Below are positions 8,480-16,795 of a DNA stretch of 64,000 nucleotides, in pieces. The stretch comes from Oceanobacillus timonensis (GTDB lineage Bacteria; Bacillota; Bacilli; Bacillales; Amphibacillaceae). The stretch covers positions 407,281 to 471,280 of the forward strand of contig NZ_LT800497.1 of assembly GCF_900166635.1 (NCBI RefSeq). The letters are read 5' to 3'. Position 1 is the first letter of the stretch, and every line of letters starts with the position of its first letter. Below the pieces are notes generated by a model. The model was not told the DNA's origin. It was given only the letters and a program-made list of their open reading frames with translations, and searched no databases. The position numbers were made by a program, and so were the translations under genes.

Positions 8480-8522
8480 GAAAGGCTGTTTCCGTTAGTG
8501 GCGGGAATAGCCTTTCTTTTTT
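8480..8522 (+). terminator. terminator after the ParR-like gene
   Basis: Imperfect stem between GAAAGGCTGTTTCC and GGGAATAGCCTTTC followed by CTTTTTT closes the partition operon. Confidence 0.7.
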
Positions 8523-8590
8523 GCCAAATATGCTGATGTACATACATATTTGGGGATAAATCTGTGGAAATCTATAGAATAACTTTTTGG

Positions 8591-8627
8591 TTATCCACTC
8601 CCTGTCCACAGGGCAATTTGTGGATAA
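8591..8627. promoter_or_regulatory. DnaA box pair
   Basis: TTATCCACT at 8591-8599 has one mismatch to the DnaA box. TGTGGATAA at 8619-8627 is a perfect box on the other strand. A further one-mismatch box, TGGGGATAA, lies at 8551-8559. They lie between the partition cassette and the ribonucleotide reductase operon. Confidence 0.55.
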
Positions 8628-8967
8628 AAAAATGCTGTAAAAAATCGTACTTAAATACTTTTATTTCTATTAAATTAAGCTATAATTGAAACTTGAGTTT
8701 ATAAAAAATAGAAAATCACCATCTTTTAAACGAACGATGTTTGGAATGATATCATTATAAAACGAAACTTCATTCAGTGAGAGTTTTCACCCTTCTCCGT
8801 GATAAAAATAACAAACCGTTTCAGCGGATAATAGAAATTTTTTAGCAACTGTCTGAACCATAGACTGTTGCAGTTACAGCGAAGAAATGGTGCAAAAAAT
8901 GCTGTAGTAAACAGTGACTTTCTTAAACTAAAATCTTGCGTAGTTGAAAAATCTATGATATTGTTTA

Positions 8968-9015
8968 ATACAAGATATAGGTGAATTCGAAAACTTTTAA
9001 TACTATATATTGTGT
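8968..9015 (+). promoter_or_regulatory. tandem NrdR boxes of the ribonucleotide reductase operon
   Basis: ATACAAGATATAGGTG (8968-8983) and ATACTATATATTGTGT (9000-9015) both resemble the NrdR palindrome (ACAC..TATAT..GTGT). Their starts are 32 bases apart, three helical turns, which is the usual arrangement for NrdR repression of nrd genes. The promoter elements themselves are not clear. Confidence 0.65.
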
Positions 9016-9040
9016 CTTGCCCAAATGAAGTCTTTATTGC

Positions 9041-9213
9041 TGAAGTGGTGAACCCTGTTATAAACAGGGATAATACACCAACTGATTGTATTTAAAAATG
9101 GAGTAATCTACTATATCTAGTACAGGTGTTGGATTACGTTTCTTAAAATATCATTCATTCAGCAAATTCGTTCCGCAAGACGCTTATTATTTTAGAATAG
9201 ACGGTAAAGCCGT
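9041..9213 (+). ncRNA. structured-looking 5' leader of the nrd operon
   Basis: Hairpin 1 pairs TGGTG (9046-9050) with CACCA (9076-9080) and CCCTGT (9053-9058) with ACAGGG (9064-9069). Hairpin 2 pairs GTAATC (9103-9108) with GATTAC (9132-9137) and TACT with AGTA inside. Hairpin 3 pairs ACGG with CCGT (9201-9213), close to the ribosome site. ACACC (9075-9079) or CCAAC (9078-9082) could instead pair with GGTGT or GTTGG at 9125-9132, giving alternative folds. It matches no riboswitch class I recognise. Confidence 0.4.
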
Positions 9214-9250
9214 TCCCAAATATACATAACTGATTACAGGAGGATTAACA

Positions 9251-11479
9251 ATGACCATTATTATTCATCCGACATCTATCCAAGAGAAAATAAATAACGC
9301 ATCGCAAGGCTTAAATATAGATGCTGATGCCTGGTTTCAAAAAGTAGAAAAGCAGACGCAGGGTGTTACTTCCGATAAAAAAGTGAATGACACGATGATT
9401 CAGACTGCTCTTGAAAATATAGATGAAGCAAACCCGGATTGGACTTATGCAGCTGCCCGAATTTATGTGGGAGATTTATATAAAAAAGCTGCAGCTAACC
9501 GCGGTTATGACGAATCTGAAAAGTATGGTTCTTTCTATCACTTGGTTAAGATGCTGACAGAAGAAGGAATCTATTCCGATTCATTTCTTGAAAAGTATAC
9601 AAAAGAAGAAATGGATCAGGTTGGCAGATTGATTGAACCGGAAAGAGATTTGTTATTTAACTATTTAGGCATTTATACGATTGCCACACGCTATTTAGCT
9701 ACAGACCACCAGAAGCGTGTATTTGAACTTCCGCAGGAGCGTTGGTTGATTATTGCAATGCATTTGATGCAAGATGAACCGAAAAATAAACGCCTGGAAT
9801 ATATTGAAGAATCTTATTGGGCTTTAAGTAACTTATATATGACCGTGGCAACACCAACATTAACAAATGCGGGTAAAACACATGGCCAGCTTTCCAGCTG
9901 CTTTATTGATACAGTGGATGACAGCCTACAGGCAATTTATGACAGTAATACCGATATTGCCAAGCTTTCTAAAAACGGTGGCGGAATTGGTGTTTATATG
10001 GGCAAAATCCGTGCTAGAGGAAGCTCGATTAAAGGGTTTCAAGGAATGTCCAGCGGGGTTGTGCCTTGGATTAAACAATTGAATAACACAGCGGTCAGTG
10101 TGGATCAGCTCGGTACCCGGAAAGGCGCGATTGCGATTTATTTAGATATATGGCATCGTGATATCGAATCATTCCTGGATTTAAAACTAAATAATGGGGA
10201 TGACCGCATGCGTGCGCATGATATCTTTACCGGCGTGTGCTTGCCTGATTACTTTATGGAACAGGTGGAAAATCGCGGAGATTGGTATTTATTTGATCCG
10301 CATGAAGTACGTGAGGTAATGGGCTATTCCTTAGAGGACTTCTATGATGAAGAAAAAGGGAATGGTACATGGCGCCAGAAATATGAAGAATGTGTTGCGA
10401 ATGAAGATTTATCAAAAGAAAAAGTACCGGCTATTGAACTGATGAAACGTTTGATGCGTTCTCAGTTAGAATCCGGAACACCATTCATGTTTTATCGCGA
10501 TGAAGTAAACCGTCAGAATGCAAATTCACATGAAGGTATTATTTATTGCTCTAACTTATGTACAGAAATCACACAAAATCAGTCACCGACTGAATTTGTG
10601 GAAGAGTTTTTAGAAAGCGAAAATACGATTGTCAGAAAATATCAGGCTGGCGATTATGTGGTTTGTAATTTAAGTTCCGTCAACCTGGGAAGAGCTGTTT
10701 CCAATGATGTCTTAGAGCGTCTGATTCCGATTCAGGTAAGAATGCTTGATAATGTAATTGATATCAACACATTACCAATTATGCAGGCGACTATTACAAA
10801 TCACAAATACCGCGCCATAGGTCTGGGCACATTTGGATGGCATCATCTTCTTGCGTTGAAAGGAATCGATTGGGAAACAGAAGAAGCCGTTCAATATGCA
10901 GATGAGTTGTACGAAAACATTGCTTATTTAACGATTAAAAGCAGTATGGAATTGAGTAAAGAAAAAGGTGCTTATTCTGTTTATGAAGGAAGTAAATGGA
11001 GCACAGGTGCTTATTTTGACCAGAAAGGCTATACCAGCTCTAAATGGACTGCTTTAAAAGAAGAGGTTAAAGAGAACGGTATTCGTAACGGTTATTTAAT
11101 GGCTGTTGCACCGAACTCTACAACAGCGATGATTGCAGGTTCTACAGCAAGTATCGATCCGATTTTCCAAGTATTTTATCACGAAGAGAAGAAAGACTTT
11201 AAAATCCCTGTAACAGCTCCGGCTTTAGATCATAACACGTACAATATCTATCGCCGTTCTGCATATATTGTCGACCAGCGTTATTCTGTCAGCCAGAATG
11301 CAAAACGTCAGCGTCATATTGATCAGAGTTTATCATTTAACATTTATGTACCGAATACGATTCGTGCTTCTGTATTACTCGACTTACATTTACAAGCGTG
11401 GAAAGAAGGACTGAAGACAACGTATTATGTCCGTTCCACATCTAATGATGTCGAAGAGTGTGAATGGTGTCAGAGTTGA
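9251..11479 (+). CDS. ribonucleoside-diphosphate reductase alpha subunit (class I)
   Basis: The 742-residue catalytic subunit reduces NDPs to dNDPs. Active-site features are QLSSCF (redox Cys), SNLCTEI (thiyl-radical Cys with Asn and Glu), CNLSSVNLG (second redox Cys), APNSTTAMIAGSTASIDP and TTYYVRST (radical-transfer tyrosines). The C-terminal ECEWCQS is the swinging dithiol. It resembles NrdA-type alpha more than the classic class Ib NrdE, which has APTGSISY at that loop. The N-terminus looks like a partial ATP-cone: the second half aligns and the first half is missing. AGGAGG at 9239-9244 supports the ATG. The next gene overlaps its end by 16 bases. Confidence 0.93.
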   Translation: MTIIIHPTSIQEKINNASQGLNIDADAWFQKVEKQTQGVTSDKKVNDTMIQTALENIDEANPDWTYAAARIYVGDLYKKAAANRGYDESEKYGSFYHLVKMLTEEGIYSDSFLEKYTKEEMDQVGRLIEPERDLLFNYLGIYTIATRYLATDHQKRVFELPQERWLIIAMHLMQDEPKNKRLEYIEESYWALSNLYMTVATPTLTNAGKTHGQLSSCFIDTVDDSLQAIYDSNTDIAKLSKNGGGIGVYMGKIRARGSSIKGFQGMSSGVVPWIKQLNNTAVSVDQLGTRKGAIAIYLDIWHRDIESFLDLKLNNGDDRMRAHDIFTGVCLPDYFMEQVENRGDWYLFDPHEVREVMGYSLEDFYDEEKGNGTWRQKYEECVANEDLSKEKVPAIELMKRLMRSQLESGTPFMFYRDEVNRQNANSHEGIIYCSNLCTEITQNQSPTEFVEEFLESENTIVRKYQAGDYVVCNLSSVNLGRAVSNDVLERLIPIQVRMLDNVIDINTLPIMQATITNHKYRAIGLGTFGWHHLLALKGIDWETEEAVQYADELYENIAYLTIKSSMELSKEKGAYSVYEGSKWSTGAYFDQKGYTSSKWTALKEEVKENGIRNGYLMAVAPNSTTAMIAGSTASIDPIFQVFYHEEKKDFKIPVTAPALDHNTYNIYRRSAYIVDQRYSVSQNAKRQRHIDQSLSFNIYVPNTIRASVLLDLHLQAWKEGLKTTYYVRSTSNDVEECEWCQS

Positions 11480-11910
11480 GGGTTCTTATCGCGTATTTAA
11501 GTTATAGCGGTAATACAGAAGAAACGGCTGCGTATATCGGAGATTATTTAAATAAAGAAGGGGCAACAGTTGAGTGGCATCGAATCGGTATCGATGCACT
11601 CAACGACCCTGCAATGTACGATCTTATTTTTTTAGGAACATTCACATGGGATAAGGGATCTACACCAGATGAGGTGAAGGATTTTGTATTAGAAATAGGA
11701 TATAAACCGGAAAATATGGTTATTTTCGGAACCGGCGAAACACAATTTGGCGGGGAAGCATTATTCTGTAAAGCTGCTGAAAAGTTAGCTTATTTTTACG
11801 GTAGTCATTATCCAGTTCTTAAAATTGAACAATCCCCGCGGGGTTCCCAGGAAAGTAAGATTGAACAGTGGCTGGAAGGAGTATTAAATCATGCAAAAAG
11901 TAACGCTTGA
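11464..11910 (+). CDS. flavodoxin inside the ribonucleotide reductase operon
   Basis: A 148-residue short-chain flavodoxin, an FMN electron carrier. The phosphate-binding loop is AYLSYSGNTEETA, and FLGTFTWDKGSTPDEVKDF and GTGETQFGGEALF are the FMN-ring loops. It is not a classic NrdI, which has an FxSxTGNVxRF loop and a different C-terminus. It overlaps the alpha gene by 16 bases and the beta gene by 20 bases, so it is translationally coupled to both. It probably delivers electrons or an oxidant for beta-subunit cofactor assembly, as NrdI does; this is inferred from position. A TTG at 11476 is an alternative start and would begin directly at RVLIAYLS. Confidence 0.88.
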   Translation: MVSELRVLIAYLSYSGNTEETAAYIGDYLNKEGATVEWHRIGIDALNDPAMYDLIFLGTFTWDKGSTPDEVKDFVLEIGYKPENMVIFGTGETQFGGEALFCKAAEKLAYFYGSHYPVLKIEQSPRGSQESKIEQWLEGVLNHAKSNA

Positions 11911-12934
11911 ACGTGCTAAAACGTTAGAGCCGCGTTTTCCAAATAAATCAACAGGATTATTCGGAGGCGAATCAAGTGGCATTCTAAATTGGAATGATAT
12001 TGCTTATCCACATTGGTATAAAATCTATAAAAAACTTATCGGTAATTATTGGCAAGCGGATGAAATCAATATGTCCAGTGATGTAAAACAATTTCCTTCT
12101 TTATCGGAAGAAGAGCAGGATGCTTATTTAAAAATCATTGGGCTGTTATCCACATTGGATGGACCGCAAACAAGAACAGCGCTGTTAATTTCACTTTATG
12201 CCACCGATGCTTCTGTGCAATCGATTATGGCAGTGATTGCCCAGCAGGAAGCTGTTCATAATGAAAGTTATTCCTATGTATTGTCATCCGTTGTTTCTTG
12301 GAATGAACAGAATGAATCGTTCCAGTTAGGGAGAACAGATGAATTATTGATGAAGCGGAATGAACTGCTTACAGAGCAATATAATGCATTTGTGGAAAAC
12401 CCGACAATAGAAAATATTCTTAAAACACTAGTATATACTTCTCTGTTAGAAGGAATGTTTTTCTATTCTGGATTTGCTTTCTTCTATCATTTGGCAAGAC
12501 AGAATAAAATGGTCGGGACCTCGACAATGATTAGCTATATTAACCGTGATGAACTGGAGCACGGCCGCTTTATTACAGAACTGTTCCGGGCAACACTAGC
12601 TGAGAATCCGGAGTATAATAATAACGAATTTATTCAATGGGTTTATGACCATTTCCATCAGTCTGTTGAGCTGGAATTAGAATGGTCACACTATGCGCTT
12701 GCAGGTGTGGAAGGTATTGATATGGATGAGCTGGACGGCTATGTCAAATACCGTGCCAATAAAATGCTGCGTATGATGGGCTTAGAAGAACTTTATCCAG
12801 AAAATGTGGAAAACCCGATGAAATGGATTCGTGCATATGTGGATAACGTGGATGGAACAAAAACGGATTTCTTTGAACAGAAATCACGTCAATATACAAA
12901 AACAAGTGATTTAAATGGTTTTGATGACTTGTAA
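11891..12934 (+). CDS. ribonucleoside-diphosphate reductase beta subunit
   Basis: The 347-residue radical-generating subunit has a ferritin-like four-helix core. Metal ligands seen are D in LSTLDGPQTR, E and H in QQEAVHNESY, E in LLEGMFFYSG, and E and H in RDELEHGRF. The radical tyrosine is the Y of AVHNESY, at the E-x-x-H-x-x-x-Y spacing of tyrosyl-radical beta subunits. The metal (di-iron or di-manganese) cannot be read. The C-terminus TSDLNGFDDL should dock on the alpha subunit. AAGGAG precedes the ATG. A strong terminator follows directly. Confidence 0.94.
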   Translation: MQKVTLERAKTLEPRFPNKSTGLFGGESSGILNWNDIAYPHWYKIYKKLIGNYWQADEINMSSDVKQFPSLSEEEQDAYLKIIGLLSTLDGPQTRTALLISLYATDASVQSIMAVIAQQEAVHNESYSYVLSSVVSWNEQNESFQLGRTDELLMKRNELLTEQYNAFVENPTIENILKTLVYTSLLEGMFFYSGFAFFYHLARQNKMVGTSTMISYINRDELEHGRFITELFRATLAENPEYNNNEFIQWVYDHFHQSVELELEWSHYALAGVEGIDMDELDGYVKYRANKMLRMMGLEELYPENVENPMKWIRAYVDNVDGTKTDFFEQKSRQYTKTSDLNGFDDL

Positions 12935-12959
12935 AAAAGCGCAAATTGCGCTTTTTTTT
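12933..12959 (+). terminator. rho-independent terminator of the nrd operon
   Basis: AAAAGCGC and GCGCTTTT pair around a 5-base loop, followed by a T-run, directly after the beta stop codon. Confidence 0.92.
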
Positions 12960-12998
12960 ATAATGAAAAGCCCAGAAAAAGGCATAGGTAAGTAACAG

Positions 12999-13048
12999 AA
13001 AACGTCCTTCCGTTTCGTGGTAAGTAAACGAAATGGAAGGATGTTTTT
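12999..13048 (-). terminator. terminator for the minus-strand gene at 13168
   Basis: A 20-base stem pairs AAAACGTCCTTCCGTTTCGT with ACGAAATGGAAGGATGTTTT, with two G-U type differences. It lies downstream of the minus-strand gene and has T-rich ends on both strands. Confidence 0.75.
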
Positions 13049-13095
13049 ACGATATAACGGTAAAAAGAGGAATAGATAAATTTTTATTATTGGGT

Positions 13096-13188
13096 TGTGG
13101 ATAACTACAGAATTAATACACAAAGTAATCTTGTGGTTCTGGATAAAATTCCAAGTTACACACAGAATTAATAATCTAATGTGGATAA
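13096..13188. promoter_or_regulatory. two perfect DnaA boxes downstream of nrd
   Basis: TGTGGATAA occurs at 13096-13104 and again at 13180-13188, the second overlapping the 3' end of the minus-strand gene. Another perfect box lies inside that gene at 14039-14047. Confidence 0.45.
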
Positions 13189-14427
13189 CTCGCCCGTGAC
13201 AGCATCAACAGCATAGCCCCCGCTTGTTACTTTCCCGCATAGCTGATACAGATTTTGCTGTCGATGATAAACATATACAGGCTCTACTTCTATTTGCTTG
13301 GATAACAGCTCAGCAGCTGTTTCTGAATCAGCTTGCACCGTCTCGGCTTCTTCAAAGAAGTCAAAAGCCTCTAATAAGGATGTCGCATCTGTATAGTTTT
13401 CCACTTGTAACGTTTTTGGGTGAATCCACAGGTTTAAAGAAGGATAGATAATCTTTGTTCCAGTTTTTACGGGATTCAGTTTTGCGAATAGATAGCCCCG
13501 CTCGCGTTTTATGGAAGATAAACGCCACTGGCCACTGTCGTTTGGAAACGCCATTCGCAGCATCTCTGTAATCTCTGTCACTATGCTATTTAATGTATCA
13601 TCTGAAATCGGCTGATGATGATCCTGGATTGTTTGATCATGAAAAACGTCCTCTTCTGTAACTGTAGATGTGATATCAATATCTTTTCCTTCAAACTTCT
13701 CTAAGGATGGCTCTTGCCAAGTTAAAACATGATCAAGCGCTCTGTAGGAAAGGTTGTTCTCTACTTCATTGAAATAGATAATCGAATCAGGACGTTGATT
13801 AGGAACCAGGAAGCTGGATATAACGTAGTAAGGTTTCCAGGATGCGGTTAATTCATCTGGGACTTCCATTACTTTACAATGTTGTTTTGCTAAAGGTTGT
13901 ACCACTTCATCCACTAAATTAAAAGGCTCCCATTCAATTTGGGATTCATCAGCAAATTGCCCATGCAGGGAAAAGTTTGTTAATCGGCCCTCTTCATTAA
14001 AAGAAATATCGATGATTCCGCCGGGAAAGAGTCTAATATTATCCACAGCCGCATGAAACGTTATCTTTTCTTTTGTTTCGTTTACAAGTTTGAACTGTCT
14101 GCCGTATTCTAGTGCTGTCTGTTCTTCTATCCACTCAATAACGGTTTCCATGTTATCCACTTGTGGAAACACGTCACCAGGCAGCATGTTTTTTTCTCCT
14201 GCAAATTCTACTTTTTTTACTTTTTTTGTGTTTATATCCACAACGATTTCCACTGCTCCAGATGGATTTACATCATTCTCTTTGGCTATTCCATTTGGCA
14301 GCCAAGTCATACTTAAATGAATTCGATTCTCTTCATCTTGAAAGAAATGATAGCTCTCCAAGTAAAAATCATTTAATTGAAATTGTTCATGTGTTGTTTC
14401 TACTATCTCTTTTGTAGCAGGATGCAT
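13168..14427 (-). CDS. protein of unknown function with PepSY-like C-terminus
   Basis: A 419-residue protein I do not recognise with certainty. It has no signal peptide or membrane helix, so it is probably cytoplasmic. The C-terminal YQLCGKVTSGGYAVDAVTGELS matches the last strand of PepSY/YcdB-type modules (VDAVTGEV), and two earlier blocks (EIVVDINTKKVKKVEF, GGIIDISFNEEGRLTNF) look like the same beta-rich repeat. The start is set at the ATG at 14427 (protein beginning MHPATKEIV), which has GCGAGGT upstream; a longer frame to 14472 lacks a ribosome site. It is monocistronic, with terminators on both sides. Confidence 0.6.
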   Translation of the reverse strand: MHPATKEIVETTHEQFQLNDFYLESYHFFQDEENRIHLSMTWLPNGIAKENDVNPSGAVEIVVDINTKKVKKVEFAGEKNMLPGDVFPQVDNMETVIEWIEEQTALEYGRQFKLVNETKEKITFHAAVDNIRLFPGGIIDISFNEEGRLTNFSLHGQFADESQIEWEPFNLVDEVVQPLAKQHCKVMEVPDELTASWKPYYVISSFLVPNQRPDSIIYFNEVENNLSYRALDHVLTWQEPSLEKFEGKDIDITSTVTEEDVFHDQTIQDHHQPISDDTLNSIVTEITEMLRMAFPNDSGQWRLSSIKRERGYLFAKLNPVKTGTKIIYPSLNLWIHPKTLQVENYTDATSLLEAFDFFEEAETVQADSETAAELLSKQIEVEPVYVYHRQQNLYQLCGKVTSGGYAVDAVTGELSTLDY

Positions 14428-14511
14428 GTCTATACCTCGCTTTTGACTTTTAGAATGATTAAAGTATAACATGCTGCCGAATCTTTCTAAAGAAATGCAT
14501 TAACAGAAAGA

Positions 14512-14542
14512 AAACGGCTTCGAATATCATTCGAAGCCGTTT
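14512..14542 (-). terminator. terminator of the amidase gene
   Basis: A perfect 13-base stem (14512-14524 with 14530-14542) is followed by a TTTTCTTTC run on the minus strand. Confidence 0.88.
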
Positions 14543-14547
14543 CGCTA

Positions 14548-15717
14548 TTAGTTATTTAAATAATTAATAAGACCGTTGGTAATTGCCCGACCTGCACTAG
14601 ATTGATAGTCCGCAGACTGTACAGTCGTTAAATCATTCGGGTTGGTAATATACCCAAGTTCAATAAGTACAGATGGAGCATCTGTTTCAGCAAGTACTTT
14701 ATAATTCGCCTGCTTTGTTCCTTTTGATGGTAAGGGAACAGTAGAAGCTAGTGTACTGTTGAGTGAATCTGCCAAACCAGTATCACTGTCAGAGTTATAA
14801 TACGTTGTTACACCGCTTACCGGGACAGCAGAGAAACTATCATAATGTAAACTGATAAAAGCATCGGTATTGTTCTTATTGCTCATTTGTACTCTTTCAT
14901 CTAAAGAAACAAAATAATCGCTGCTTCTTGTCATAATGACATTGGCTCCGGCTTCTTCAAGGTGTTGAACCACATGATCAGCTGTTGATGTGACAACATC
15001 TTTTTCTTGAACATTATTTAACCCGATTGCTCCCGGATCTTTTCCTCCATGGCCAGGATCAATGACAATGTTATAACCGGATAGAGATCCGGAACTGCTG
15101 GATTGTGTTTGGGCTGCTTCTACAGTTGGAGCAGCATCTTCCGTGGTTTCTTCTTCATTCACATTTCCATCCGTCGTCAACCAGGATGCAATCCATCCTG
15201 TTTCCCCGCCGTCCAAGGAAATTTCAAGCCAATCTCCGGAAGTGGAATGAACGTCAAAAGAATCTCCTTTGTAGGCATAGGAAATAATCGTATCAGATGT
15301 ATCCGGACCGGAACGGACATAGATGCTGTCTGCAGCAACAGTCACTTCTTCCGTCGTTTCTGCAACTGGTTCTGCCGTTGCTTCTTCACTGCTTGTATCA
15401 ACCGTTTCTGTTTCAGCAGCTGTTTGTTCCTGATCGGAATTGCCAGTGGAAATAAGATGGTGTTTTGCAATCCAGACAGGTTCTCCGCCATAATACGTTT
15501 GAATCCAACCATGCTGTTCGTCAAAAGCATTTACTGTATCTCCCTTTGTAAATTGGCCAACAAGAGAAGCATTATTCGATGGTTCGCTTCGAATGTTTAA
15601 CACGGGAGAGCTTACTTCATAACTATTACTACTTGCAAAACTTAAACTTGGTAAGAAAATACTGATTATAAATAAAAGTGCTGCTAATAGGTAAACTCTT
15701 TTTATTTTCTTTTCCAT
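14548..15717 (-). CDS. secreted N-acetylmuramoyl-L-alanine amidase with two SH3b domains
   Basis: The 389-residue exported cell-wall hydrolase cleaves the bond between MurNAc and L-Ala. It has a signal peptide in residues 1-29 (LLAALLFIISIFLPSLSFA). SH3b domain 1 (about 31-92) includes VLNIRSEPSNNASLVGQF and domain 2 (about 124-185) includes SIYVRSGPDTSD, separated by an acidic E/T-rich linker. The Amidase_3 zinc domain (about 212-389) has VIDPGHGGKDPGAIG, a zinc-binding Glu after NVQEKD, FISLHYDSF and LIELGYITNPND. SH3b modules probably bind peptidoglycan. GAGGAGG precedes the ATG, and its own terminator follows. Confidence 0.93.
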   Translation of the reverse strand: MEKKIKRVYLLAALLFIISIFLPSLSFASSNSYEVSSPVLNIRSEPSNNASLVGQFTKGDTVNAFDEQHGWIQTYYGGEPVWIAKHHLISTGNSDQEQTAAETETVDTSSEEATAEPVAETTEEVTVAADSIYVRSGPDTSDTIISYAYKGDSFDVHSTSGDWLEISLDGGETGWIASWLTTDGNVNEEETTEDAAPTVEAAQTQSSSSGSLSGYNIVIDPGHGGKDPGAIGLNNVQEKDVVTSTADHVVQHLEEAGANVIMTRSSDYFVSLDERVQMSNKNNTDAFISLHYDSFSAVPVSGVTTYYNSDSDTGLADSLNSTLASTVPLPSKGTKQANYKVLAETDAPSVLIELGYITNPNDLTTVQSADYQSSAGRAITNGLINYLNN

Positions 15718-15946
15718 TGAATCCTCCTCTAGGTGACTAAAATTAATGGCATGACTGGATATTAATAGAATAGCCTAAACATAGAAGAGTTTAAACCTGC
15801 AACCGCAAAAATAATCAAAAAAGACTAGCACAGAGCGATGCTTTTAGGATTAAATAGTTATTTTGGGAAACAGGGGAGACAAAAACTTTCTTTTTGGAAA
15901 ACAGATAGAATCGTCTTGGTTTCTGTGATGATCGAAAGGGAGCCCT

Positions 15947-16492
15947 TTATTGATCATCTTCAGAAGAAAGTAATGTTGAAGCAGCTTTAAAAGCTCTTTT
16001 ATCATTCCATATATCACCTGGTTTACTAGCTTTTCCAATAACATAGCCTGCAAAATGCATTTTATAAAAATCGCATATATATTGAAATTGCTGAATCAGC
16101 GGCAATCCTTTAATAAAGGGGTTATCACCGCCAACAATAATGACATACACTTTTTTTTGAGATAGTTTCTTTCTGAAATCAGGATAATTTGCATCTCTTA
16201 AAATTTGTGACCAGCGATCAATAAATAATTTCATTAACGCAGACATGCTGTACCAGTAAATAGGCGTGGCAAAAACGATGGTGTCATGCGCTAATAGCAA
16301 ATCAATCAGTTTCGTATGATCATCATTTACGGGGGTAAAGCCATTGGAATCATGTCTTTGATCAATGATAGGATAGATCGTATAATCACGTAAATAAACA
16401 TGGGTGCCCTGATTTTCAGGTACAGCTTCATAAGTTAGAATCTCGGTGTTACTGTTCTTGCGTGTTGATCCATGGAAAACAATCGTGCTCAT
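15947..16492 (-). CDS. flavodoxin-fold NAD(P)H-dependent FMN reductase
   Basis: A 181-residue flavodoxin-like oxidoreductase. The N-terminal FHGSTRKNSNTEILT is the FMN phosphate loop. FATPIYWYSMSALMKLFIDRW is the signature of the NADPH-dependent FMN reductase/IsdB-type group, and VYVIIVGGDNP follows. It is cytosolic and probably reduces flavins, quinones or metals; the substrate is unknown. The ATG at 16492 is preferred over the one 6 bases earlier because AAGGAGG then has normal spacing. Confidence 0.85.
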   Translation of the reverse strand: MSTIVFHGSTRKNSNTEILTYEAVPENQGTHVYLRDYTIYPIIDQRHDSNGFTPVNDDHTKLIDLLLAHDTIVFATPIYWYSMSALMKLFIDRWSQILRDANYPDFRKKLSQKKVYVIIVGGDNPFIKGLPLIQQFQYICDFYKMHFAGYVIGKASKPGDIWNDKRAFKAASTLLSSEDDQ

Positions 16493-16795
16493 AAACATCC
16501 TCCTTCTATAATGAAGAAACAGGGAGAGGAAATAAGGATAGCGATTTCCATCACCATCGTAGTCTACCTAGATTCTGCTCTTATTAAAAAATGGTGTGCA
16601 TCTTTCCTATACTTAAAAAAGCAATATGGTAAAGGATATGTACGCATCTACCTGTGTATGCATAAACCTGAAAAACCCGAGGGGAAGCAAGCAGTGTTCT
16701 GCTCCCGCCTCGGGTTTTTCAGGTTGGCATGATATTATTCCTGTTCCAAAACAGCTGCATTCAAGCCTTGAAATCAAGCACAAAGGATTTTTTGC
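16493..16795. other. intergenic gap with one strong hairpin
   Basis: About 300 bases between two minus-strand genes. Apart from the hairpin at 16667-16723 (listed separately) and the upstream region of the FMN reductase, I see nothing. Confidence 0.5.
16667..16723 (-). terminator. terminator of the NatAB-like operon
   Basis: Perfect 16-base arms CCTGAAAAACCCGAGG (16667-16682) and the complement (16708-16723) enclose a smaller AGCAG/CTGCT hairpin. Runs of A/T on both sides would make it work on either strand. Confidence 0.85.

Larger units (their letters stand above)
8523..9250. other. 728-base gene-free region before the nrd operon
   Basis: No credible gene. From left to right it carries DnaA boxes (8591-8627), an imperfect hairpin (8845-8871), tandem NrdR-like boxes (8968-9015) and a hairpin-rich leader (9041-9213). 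Each is listed separately. The remaining AT-rich stretch 8640-8840 shows nothing I can name. Confidence 0.6.

Noticed and set aside
8523..9250. Replication origin of a plasmid or the chromosome
   Set aside because: DnaA boxes are too few, and no rep, dnaA, dnaN or plasmid initiator gene is near.
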